From Stenotrophomonas sp. ISL-67 (lineage in GTDB: Bacteria; Pseudomonadota; Gammaproteobacteria; Xanthomonadales; Xanthomonadaceae): a DNA stretch of 64,000 bases. Below are positions 1 through 6,211 of this stretch, one piece after another. The stretch lies in the NCBI RefSeq assembly GCF_018612915.1, contig NZ_JAGGRL010000004.1:1-64000 (forward strand), given 5' to 3'. A program made the position numbers and the translations under genes. Every line of letters begins with the position of its first letter. Position 1 is the first letter of the stretch. Under the pieces are notes generated by a model, which searched no databases, was not told where the DNA came from, and saw only the letters and a program-made list of their open reading frames with translations.

Positions 1-1
1 G

Positions 2-166
2 CTGAAGCGGGAGCGGATCAAGCGGAGGATCTACAGCAATCACGACGAGGCGCGTGCGGATGTCTTCCAGTACATCGAGATGTTTTACAACCCAAAACGG
101 CGGCACAGTTCCAACGACGGGCTGTCCCCGGTAGAGTTTGAGAAGCGGTACGCACTAAACGGCTGA
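2..166 (+). CDS. IS3-family transposase OrfB, C-terminal end (partial)
   Basis: The frame is open from the window edge to a TGA and gives 54 residues. The tail reads FYNPKRRHSSNDGLSPVEFE, the characteristic C-terminus of IS3-family OrfB transposases (DDE/integrase catalytic domain; the YNxxRxH stretch lies just past the catalytic glutamate). Only the 3' end is here, so whether the element is intact cannot be judged. It is followed within five bases by a candidate terminal inverted repeat and then by a truncated gene, as expected for an element inserted into a coding sequence. Confidence 0.85.
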   Translation: MKRERIKRRIYSNHDEARADVFQYIEMFYNPKRRHSSNDGLSPVEFEKRYALNG

Positions 167-170
167 CGAC

Positions 171-195
171 TGTCTACAAAAGCCTGGGCGATTCA
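171..195. repeat. Candidate right terminal inverted repeat of the IS3-family element
   Basis: The 25 bases start TGTCTACAAAAG and end GATTCA, resembling the outer end of many IS3-group elements, which finish in CA a few bases after the orfB stop. The left end is outside the window, so the repeat cannot be matched to its partner and the exact boundary is an inference. Confidence 0.55.
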
Positions 196-336
196 CTTTA
201 CGAGGATGCCGACGCTGTCAGACATGTGACCTTCGATGTGTTTGAAATGAACCACGACCGACTTCATAACCGGTTTCTGTTCTCGGCAGATGCCGCTATC
301 AAGGCGATTGCGCTTCCGCCGAGGCGCGACAGGTAG
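196..336 (+). pseudogene. 3' remnant of a gene related to the 417-1064 lipoprotein, cut by the IS element
   Basis: An open frame begins directly after the putative IS end and runs to a TAG, giving about 46 residues with no start of its own. Its end contains NRFLFSADAAIKAI, which matches QRFVFSTDPAVAAL at the C-terminus of the intact gene 80 bases downstream. I read this as the tail of a tandem paralogue whose 5' part lies beyond, or was destroyed by, the IS insertion. The similarity is short, but frame, position near the C-terminus and order agree. Confidence 0.6.
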
Positions 337-416
337 CCGATGGACGAACATGAATGTTGCGACCGCTGTAGGTACCGCTTCACTCCACACCATATATCGC
401 AAACAAGGTTCTTCAG

Positions 417-1064
417 ATGATCAAGTGTCTAGTCCGTAGCACTGCTGTCGCAGTTGCGTTGCAGTGTATTGGCTGTGCAGCCGGCACAGTGGGTACAGAT
501 TCCGACGATACGCGCACGGCGACAGAGGTTCGGAAGGACACAATGCAGGAACGAGCTTCGGCACAGACCAGTATCGATCCAATCGCTGCGCCGGCAGTCC
601 TTCGAAGCCCGGCTGAGGATCGGAAGGCGGGGAATCCTGAAGCCTCTCCTTATCTTGCAACCGAATCGGAGCTGATCGTTCACAGTTCCATCTCGATTGA
701 TATGTCAAACGAAATGCTTGTGGACAATGCGCTGTTCTCAAGCGCACTGGAGAGGATGCGGGGCGAAGAGATGACAAGCGTTGAAGCGCAGAAGCTCGCC
801 ACGCATCATAGAGAGGTGTTGGAGCGTGCGGTAGGAGAGCTTGGCGTAGTCGAGAACCTGACCTGCGGCCTGAGTCTTTGCATTGGCTCGGTTACGTCCC
901 TTACACAGGCGGACCATGAAGCGTGGAGTCGTCGCCTGGTCAGGGATCCTGCCGCTCGGAGATACGGCGCAGTCCACAGTTATGCACCGGTCGGCGATCA
1001 GTTGCAGCAACGTTTCGTGTTCTCGACGGATCCAGCTGTTGCGGCTCTTTTCAGCAGCCGCTAG
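417..1064 (+). CDS. Hypothetical lipoprotein, 215 aa
   Basis: The N-terminus MIKCLVRSTAVAVALQCIGC has a short basic start, a hydrophobic core and cysteines at 17 and 20 that could serve as a lipobox, so export and lipidation are likely. The mature part begins with a low-complexity stretch rich in Thr, Ala and Asp. The C-terminal half contains CGLSLCIGS, a possible disulfide pair, and ends in the RFVFSTDPAVAAL block shared with the truncated copy upstream. I do not recognise the family. Base composition is less GC-rich than the deacetylase gene that follows, and the IS neighbour suggests an accessory patch. Confidence 0.7.
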   Translation: MIKCLVRSTAVAVALQCIGCAAGTVGTDSDDTRTATEVRKDTMQERASAQTSIDPIAAPAVLRSPAEDRKAGNPEASPYLATESELIVHSSISIDMSNEMLVDNALFSSALERMRGEEMTSVEAQKLATHHREVLERAVGELGVVENLTCGLSLCIGSVTSLTQADHEAWSRRLVRDPAARRYGAVHSYAPVGDQLQQRFVFSTDPAVAALFSSR

Positions 1065-1159
1065 GCGGCGGGTGGCCGATCATGGCTGGCTTGTCAGGTC
1101 GGCACCGGTGGAAGCACGCACGGCTCTATACTTCACCATCATCGCGATGGGAGCAGGGC

Positions 1160-2134
1160 GTGCTTAAGGGAATACTTCGGTGTGGCGCTTTTGCGTTCTT
1201 CTGTGTGGCAGGCGTCGCGCACGCGACCGAGCCCGACCGCCGCATCGCGTTCACCATCGATGACCTGCCCTGGCAGCGCCTCGGCGAACGCGCCGAGCCG
1301 GATCTGGACGCCCAGCACGCCCGGTTGATCGCCGCCCTCAAGCAGACCGGCGTCCCCATCGTGGGCTTCGTCAATGAGGCCAAGCTGGAGGTCAACGGGC
1401 AGGTCCAGCCCGAACGGGTGCAGATGCTTCGCGACTGGCGCGAGGCCGGGTTCGAGCTGGGCAACCACACGTTCAGCCACGTCTCCATGCACGCGGTGGC
1501 GCTGGACGTCTACGAGCAGGACATCCTGCGCGGGGAAACCATCCTGCGCCCGCTGCTTGCCGAAACCGGGCAGACGCCGCGCTGGTTCCGGCACCCGTAC
1601 CTGCAGGCAGGGAAATCCCCGGAGGCGCGCGCCGAGCTGGCCGCTTTCCTGCAGCAGCACAGTTACCGCATCGCCCCGGTCACGATCGATAACGGGGAAT
1701 GGGTCTGGGCGTTCGCGTATGACCACGTGCGCGATACCGAAACCGACCCCGCCGCGCGTGAAGCGCGCCTGCGCCAACTGCGCCGTGGCTATATCCCCTA
1801 CATGCTCAACAAGCTGGCCTACTACGAGCAGCGCTCGCAGCAGTTGCTCGGCAGGCTGCCCGCACAGGTCTGGCTGATGCATGCCAACGCGCTCAATGCA
1901 GACAGCGTTGAAGAGCTGATAGCCGCCACCCGCCGGCGAGGGTACCGCTTCATCACGCTTGAAACTGCAATGGAAGACCCGGCCTACCAGCGCCCTGAGG
2001 GCTACAACGGGGGCGCTGGAATCAGCTGGATCCAGCGCTGGGCCATGGCGGACAAAATGCCCAAGGCGTTCTACCAGGGCGAGCCTGCGGTGCCTGGATG
2101 GGTGATGACGCTGGCCGGTCAGGAATCGGAATAG
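1160..2134 (+). CDS. Secreted polysaccharide deacetylase (NodB-type)
   Basis: Predicted to remove acetyl groups from a cell-wall or exopolysaccharide substrate in the periplasm. The 324-residue product begins with a signal peptide ending near VAHA. NodB motifs are present: FTIDDLPW (metal-binding Asp pair), NHTFSH (two histidine ligands), RHPYLQ (motif 3), and a late WLMHAN histidine. The GTG at 1160 was chosen because it places the signal peptide at the N-terminus; earlier in-frame starts overlap the upstream gene and add unlike sequence. The gene converges with the membrane protein at 2168, with a hairpin between. The substrate is not evident. Confidence 0.85.
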   Translation: MLKGILRCGAFAFFCVAGVAHATEPDRRIAFTIDDLPWQRLGERAEPDLDAQHARLIAALKQTGVPIVGFVNEAKLEVNGQVQPERVQMLRDWREAGFELGNHTFSHVSMHAVALDVYEQDILRGETILRPLLAETGQTPRWFRHPYLQAGKSPEARAELAAFLQQHSYRIAPVTIDNGEWVWAFAYDHVRDTETDPAAREARLRQLRRGYIPYMLNKLAYYEQRSQQLLGRLPAQVWLMHANALNADSVEELIAATRRRGYRFITLETAMEDPAYQRPEGYNGGAGISWIQRWAMADKMPKAFYQGEPAVPGWVMTLAGQESE

Positions 2135-2140
2135 GCGTCC

Positions 2141-2159
2141 TGCCACGCAGGGCGTGGCA
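2141..2159. terminator. Hairpin between convergent genes, REP-like
   Basis: A perfect 8-bp stem TGCCACGC / GCGTGGCA with a 3-base loop lies in the 33-base gap between two convergent genes. The core is the same as that of the GTAG-tipped palindrome at 52150, so it may be a degenerate copy of that repeat that also ends transcription. There is no clear T-tract. Confidence 0.5.
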
Positions 2160-2167
2160 GCGCGACG

Positions 2168-2710
2168 TCACCGGGTGCCACGCCTCAACTGCATGATGGC
2201 GTCCGGCAGCTCGGTGCGCATCTGTTCGCGCAGGGCTTCGGCGACACCGTGGTAACGACGGCGCTGGATGAAGTAGCAGTACACGAACAGCCCCAGGATG
2301 ATCAGCAACGGCCAGGTGGAAGCAGCGACCATGGGCATGGCCACGCACAGCACCGCAAAGCCCAATGTCATCCAGTTGCAGATGCCTTCCACCCGTACCT
2401 GGTTGCGCTTGGCGTCCACCACGACCAGCCCGCGCATCACCGGGTAGTAGCGCCCGCTGAAGGCCATGAAGTAGCTTTCGCGAAACGCCATGCGGCCACC
2501 CGGTAGTGGATGGAACACCAGCGCTATCCATTCCTGCGTGGCCACGTCGCGCTCCAGGCAGTTGAGCACCAGCCGTTCGCGCATCTCTGCCGTGGCTGGA
2601 ATGCGTTCGTTGAACAACCGGATGCCCATTCCGAAGTAAAACGGGTTCCACGTAAACAGAAGCACCATTTCCAGCACGATCAGCGCGACCAACAGGTACC
2701 AAATGGGCAT
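2168..2710 (-). CDS. Hypothetical inner-membrane protein, 180 aa
   Basis: The start at MPIWYLLVALIV puts a transmembrane helix at the N-terminus; a second hydrophobic region (about residues 115-150) ends in a basic stretch (QRRRYHG). A charged segment of about 80 residues lies between. No family is recognised. It starts 10 bases after the mltA stop on the same strand, so it is probably the last gene of the amidase-mltA operon; a role in envelope upkeep is only an inference from that position. Confidence 0.75.
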   Translation of the reverse strand: MPIWYLLVALIVLEMVLLFTWNPFYFGMGIRLFNERIPATAEMRERLVLNCLERDVATQEWIALVFHPLPGGRMAFRESYFMAFSGRYYPVMRGLVVVDAKRNQVRVEGICNWMTLGFAVLCVAMPMVAASTWPLLIILGLFVYCYFIQRRRYHGVAEALREQMRTELPDAIMQLRRGTR

Positions 2711-2720
2711 GCGTGTGTCC

Positions 2721-3869
2721 TCAGCCGCCAGCGGCCGTAATGGTGGGCAGGGCCGCACCCTTGGGCCACAGCAGCCACAGGTTGCCCTTCTGCTTCATGT
2801 CGCCGGCCAGCTTGCCAGCGGCGTCGCCGGTGCCCCAGTACAGGTCGGCGCGCACTTCGCCGGCGATGGCGCCGCCCGTATCCTGCGCGGCCACCGGCCG
2901 CACTACCGGGGTGCCGTCCGGGCGGGTTGTAGAGAGCCACAGCAGGCTACCCAGCGGCACTACGGTGCGGTCCACTGCAACGCTGTAGCCGGCCGTGAGC
3001 GGCACGTTCAACGAGCCGCGCGGGCCTTCGTCGCCGTCCGGGCCTTTGGTGAAGAACACATAGCTGGGGTTGCTGGCCAGCAGTTCGGGAATGCGCGCCG
3101 GGTGCGCATTTGCCCAGGTGCGGATGGCGTCCATGGTGACGTCTTCCTTCTTCAGCTCACCCTGCTCCACCAGCCAGCGGCCAATCGGGCGGTACGGGTG
3201 GCCATTCTGGTCGGCGTAGGCGATGCGCAGCTCGCTGCCATTGTCCAGGCGGATGCGGCCCGACCCCTGGATCTGCAGGAACTGCAGGTCCATCGGGTGG
3301 GTCAACCAGGCAAGGACCGGCGCCTTGGCACCCTTGGCGCTGATCGTCGCCGCATCGTCGTATGGCCGCAGCACGCGTCCTTCCACGCGGCCGCGCAGGC
3401 GCTTGCCCTTGAGTTCGGGGTAGAGCTCATCAAGCTGCACGCTGACCATGTCGTTCGGTACGCCGTAGACCGGCACGGTGGTCTTGGCGGTGCGGGTGAC
3501 GCTGCCGGGGTAGACCGGTTCGTAGTAGCCGGTGATCAGGCCGTCGGCGCGGTGGCCGCCCGCACGTAGTGCGTATACCTGCAGGTTGTCCTGCAGGAAC
3601 TGGCGGATGGCCGTGGGAGTGGTCGCCACATTCGCGGCGGCTGTGCAGGTGGGCGCCCAGATGACGTCGTTCTTCAGGCGCGGGCAGGCGCTGCGCCAGG
3701 CGGCGAAGCCGGCCTGCAGGTCGCTGTCGCTGACAGCGGGAAGCACTGCCCAGTCGGACTTCGCGTAGGTGGTGGTGCTGGTCGGCGGGGCGTCCGGCTT
3801 CGGGGGGCTGACGCTGCAGGCGGTGAGGAAGGTCAAGCCCATGAGGGCAAAGGCGGAGTTTCTGGTCAT
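2721..3869 (-). CDS. mltA: Membrane-bound lytic murein transglycosylase A
   Basis: Cleaves the MurNAc-GlcNAc bond of peptidoglycan to give 1,6-anhydromuropeptides; acts as an outer-membrane lipoprotein. The 382-residue product opens with a lipoprotein signal (LTFLTAC) and shows the MltA barrel signatures GLITGYYEP and LQFLQIQGSGRI, then the C-terminal 3D domain with AAQDTGGAIAG and RADLYWGTGDAAG, which carry the conserved aspartates. The ATG at 3869 starts one base after the stop of the amidase gene, so the two should be co-transcribed and probably translationally coupled. Both act in murein turnover; such enzymes influence AmpR-type beta-lactamase induction in Stenotrophomonas (family knowledge, not shown here). 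Confidence 0.92.
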   Translation of the reverse strand: MTRNSAFALMGLTFLTACSVSPPKPDAPPTSTTTYAKSDWAVLPAVSDSDLQAGFAAWRSACPRLKNDVIWAPTCTAAANVATTPTAIRQFLQDNLQVYALRAGGHRADGLITGYYEPVYPGSVTRTAKTTVPVYGVPNDMVSVQLDELYPELKGKRLRGRVEGRVLRPYDDAATISAKGAKAPVLAWLTHPMDLQFLQIQGSGRIRLDNGSELRIAYADQNGHPYRPIGRWLVEQGELKKEDVTMDAIRTWANAHPARIPELLASNPSYVFFTKGPDGDEGPRGSLNVPLTAGYSVAVDRTVVPLGSLLWLSTTRPDGTPVVRPVAAQDTGGAIAGEVRADLYWGTGDAAGKLAGDMKQKGNLWLLWPKGAALPTITAAGG

Positions 3870-3870
3870 G

Positions 3871-4611
3871 TCACCGGGTCTGTTGCAGCAGCGAATACAG
3901 GATGCGGGCATCTTCCGCGTCGAGGGTAGGCGGCAGGTCGTCGCGGCCGCGGAAGCGGCGGTGGAAGGCACCCACGGTGGCGGCGCGGTCGTCCAGCATG
4001 TAACCGAATGCCTGCAGACCCAGCCAGGGGTCGAAGCCTTCCGGCGCGGGGCCATCACTGGTGCGCGGCCAGACCCCGAAGCCGGCTTCAGCCAGCTGCT
4101 GCCACGGGAAGTAGCGGCTGGGATCCTGCTTGCGGGCCGGGGCCAGATCGGCGTGAGCGATGATCTGGGTGCGCGGAATATCCAGGCGGGTGCACAGGTC
4201 GGTGAGCAGGCGGATCAGCGCGGCGATCTGCGCTGGGGCGAATGGGCTGCTGCCGTTGTTGTCGATCTCGATGCCGATCGACGCAGAATTGAGGTCGGTA
4301 ATGGTGCCCCAGCGGCCGCCGCCGGCATGCCAGGCGCGGCGGTTGTCGCCCACCAGCTGGTAGATGTGGCCATCCGCCCCCACCAGGTAGTGCGAGCTGA
4401 CCCGGCCGCCACTGTTGGCGGTGCGCAGGGTCTGCAGGCTCTGCTGCACGCTGTCCTGGTCGGTGTGGTGCAGCACGATGATGACCGGGCTGCGCACGTT
4501 GTGGTTCGGCGAAGGCACCCAGGTGGCCAGCGGGCTGCGCACGTCGGTGCTGGCGCAGGCGGCGAGCAGGAGGGTGGCGAGCAGCACGAGCGGGTGGCGG
4601 AATCGGCGCAT
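3871..4611 (-). CDS. amiD: N-acetylmuramoyl-L-alanine amidase, AmpD/AmiD family lipoprotein
   Basis: Zinc amidase (Amidase_2) that cuts the lactyl-amide bond between MurNAc and the stem peptide. The 246-residue protein has a lipoprotein signal with LLLAAC (Cys19), so it should be periplasmic and AmiD-like rather than the cytoplasmic AmpD. Visible features are VLHHTDQ (zinc-ligand region, His48-49), SSHYLVGADGHIYQLV, a WHAG, EIDNNG, and the C-terminal HAD/KQDPSRYFPW region that completes the zinc site. The same frame stays open upstream to 4776, but that stretch is decayed cdiA sequence, so the start is set at 4611 by the signal peptide. Confidence 0.88.
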   Translation of the reverse strand: MRRFRHPLVLLATLLLAACASTDVRSPLATWVPSPNHNVRSPVIIVLHHTDQDSVQQSLQTLRTANSGGRVSSHYLVGADGHIYQLVGDNRRAWHAGGGRWGTITDLNSASIGIEIDNNGSSPFAPAQIAALIRLLTDLCTRLDIPRTQIIAHADLAPARKQDPSRYFPWQQLAEAGFGVWPRTSDGPAPEGFDPWLGLQAFGYMLDDRAATVGAFHRRFRGRDDLPPTLDAEDARILYSLLQQTR

Positions 4612-4679
4612 TACCCGATTGTGCTTGATTCGGCGGCTGGATGCGCGGGGCGCATGCGTGCGGAAGCGGTCTGTGGGCA

Positions 4680-4982
4680 AGGTGGTATCGCCTTCGGCCT
4701 TGACCGAGATGTGCTTGCCAGTCAGTTCGGTGTTCTGCCAGGTGCTGCTGTCCGGCTTGGACTTGCTGCTGCCCACGCTGGCATCGGCCTACACGTACAC
4801 GCCGGTCTGCGCACCCGCAGAGACGCCAACACCCACTTCGGCACCGGCGTTGTTGCACCTGCTCTTGTCCTGCACGTACGCCTGGCCGGCATCGAACAGG
4901 ATGTCGCGTGCCGAATCCAGCGCCAGCGTGTTGCCGGCGCTGAGGTTGCCCTGCACCACAAGGACGTCGCCACTGGTGGAAC
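4680..4982 (-). pseudogene. Decayed cdiA fragment A (copy of 8818-9119)
   Basis: About 300 bases closely match the cdiA segment at 8818-9119 with scattered substitutions. The matching frame encodes a variant of WQNTELTGKNISLKAEGDTTL but is broken by a TAG where intact cdiA has a tyrosine codon (VYAEA becomes V-stop-ADA). It has no start or stop of its own and ends just before the amidase gene. I read it as debris of an earlier cdiA 3' module left behind when the toxin end was replaced. The rest of 4612-5013 contains no other gene that I can support. Confidence 0.8.
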
Positions 4983-5013
4983 TACTTATCAGCTGCGCGA
5001 GCAGCTGCCATCA

Positions 5014-5472
5014 CTACCGAGGTTTCCTATCCCATCGCGATCGCAACCCGTTCAACTCGGCAGACAGATCACCATCCAAAAACAGCTCTTGGAACAATCT
5101 CAACGCATGCGAAACTTCTGAGCTGACTGTCCTCGCATCCCATTCATCATCACCAAACCTCTCCGTTCCCCTGAACGGCCGATCTTCTGGCTCCCACCAT
5201 TCGAGCAAATCCAGCTTTGGATCTGTTGATCTTGTCAATGCAACAAGCCTGTACTTCCCACCGATGGACTTCATCGTAAGTTCCTTAACCAGGCCAGTGT
5301 CTGGTGCAACGACACGTAGGTCTACGAATCCGCCATTCTCAAATGCTTGGTGTAGTGCCGAATCAACGCGACCCCATACTGGCCTCTCGGTCACGGTAGC
5401 GTTGGCACCTGCGGACCTGTCGAAGGCACATAGCTCCACGATAAATTTGGACTCTTCTGCGTCCTTAGTCAT
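5014..5472 (-). CDS. Orphan immunity-like protein, 152 aa
   Basis: Small, acidic and without a signal or membrane segment, sitting in the graveyard of cdiA fragments downstream of cdiI. The pattern WGRVDSALHQAF...LLEWWEPEDRP...FGDDEWDARTVS...LFQELFLDGDLS resembles a family of small immunity-type proteins found beside polymorphic toxins (DUF6911-like by my recollection, uncertain). The ATG at 5472 has a GAGGAAAGG ribosome site about ten bases upstream and is preferred over the frame opening at 5499. GC content is lower than the flanking core genes. It would neutralise a toxin that this locus no longer carries; that is inferred from context. Confidence 0.65.
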   Translation of the reverse strand: MTKDAEESKFIVELCAFDRSAGANATVTERPVWGRVDSALHQAFENGGFVDLRVVAPDTGLVKELTMKSIGGKYRLVALTRSTDPKLDLLEWWEPEDRPFRGTERFGDDEWDARTVSSEVSHALRLFQELFLDGDLSAELNGLRSRWDRKPR

Positions 5473-5532
5473 TCGATCCAACCCTTTCCTCGAATCCACA
5501 GCGATACCCGGCCGCGTACCGTATCAACAACC

Positions 5533-5653
5533 AGGCATTGGCACCGGCCGCCATGCCCTGCATCGCGGCCAGACGCCCGTCCGACTCACGCGCTGCATCC
5601 ACGTTGTTGATCAGGTCGATGAAGGGCGACTTGATCCGCGCGAACATGTAATG
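5533..5653 (-). pseudogene. Decayed cdiA fragment B (copy of about 9285-9400)
   Basis: About 120 bases almost identical to cdiA at 9285-9400, encoding FARIKSPFIDLINN and continuing to GMAAGAN with one Val-to-Ile change from the intact gene. The similarity stops abruptly on both sides. Relative to cdiA it lies upstream of fragment A in the correct order, with the orphan immunity-like gene in place of the roughly 160 bases that separate the two segments in the intact gene. Confidence 0.8.
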
Positions 5654-5815
5654 ACCCACTGATCTCTTGCTTCTGCCGTTGAAGTTAGGATCCACCCGAT
5701 CGCGCAGTGCGTTGGCGATCGACAGAATTCCACCTCCGCACAGCCTTTAGCGACACAGCAAACCCAGTTCAGTTGCTCATTTAGAACTTCCATCATCTGA
5801 CCGCCAAGTTCGGAT
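5654..5815 (-). other. Unassigned spacer between cdiI and cdiA fragment B
   Basis: About 160 bases with short open frames. One encodes ALRDRVDPNFNGRSKRSVGHYM fused directly to fragment B, and may be a leftover toxin or linker end, but it is preceded by a stop. Nothing here can be named. It forms the upstream part of the 343-base stretch (5473-5815) without an intact gene. Confidence 0.4.
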
Positions 5816-6211
5816 TCAGCCTTCAGGCATTGGCCCTACGAACCGTAGTCCGAACTCATCCCTGATTGCATAAAGAGTCTCGAACTGGAACGACAACATG
5901 AACTTGAACGGCTGCGATGCCGCATAGCAACGCGCAAAGTCTACGATGTCCCTCCAGCTTTCATGAAGGCTATCTGCTCGGTAGTGAAAGGACCCTCGGA
6001 CGCCAACGCGCCAATCCACTTCCACGACGTCGACCAGCACTTCTTCCGGTGAAGAGTCATACCGGAATATGAACTGGCAATGCGATCTGTTGAAGAAGCC
6101 AGAAGCGTCACCGTCGATGGGTTCCATCTGGGTGTCCATGGCCGCCAAGGTGCTTGAGATGCCTTGCATGCTCGCACCAGTCTCGATCTCAATCCACATT
6201 GTAAGACTCAC
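5816..6211 (-). CDS. cdiI: CDI immunity protein
   Basis: Predicted to bind and block the toxin at the C-terminus of the adjacent cdiA. The 131-residue frame starts at a GTG that overlaps the cdiA stop (GTGA), a classic coupling arrangement; an ATG four codons later (6199) is an alternative giving MWIEIETG. It is a small soluble acidic protein with no signal peptide. SHCQFIFRYD, GSFHYRADSLHESWRDIVDF and KFMLSFQFETLYAIRDE look like a conserved immunity family that I associate with tRNase-type CdiA toxins. Its frame is intact even though cdiA carries a stop codon. Confidence 0.8.
   Translation of the reverse strand: MSLTMWIEIETGASMQGISSTLAAMDTQMEPIDGDASGFFNRSHCQFIFRYDSSPEEVLVDVVEVDWRVGVRGSFHYRADSLHESWRDIVDFARCYAASQPFKFMLSFQFETLYAIRDEFGLRFVGPMPEG

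Noticed and set aside
193-402. 69-codon minus-strand frame near the IS end
   Set aside because: It overlaps the plus-strand remnant that shows real similarity to the neighbouring lipoprotein; no supporting features of its own.
5611-5796. 61-codon frame (MMEVLNEQLNWVCC...) as a gene downstream of cdiI
   Set aside because: It runs through cdiA fragment B in a non-coding frame and has no recognisable family or ribosome site.
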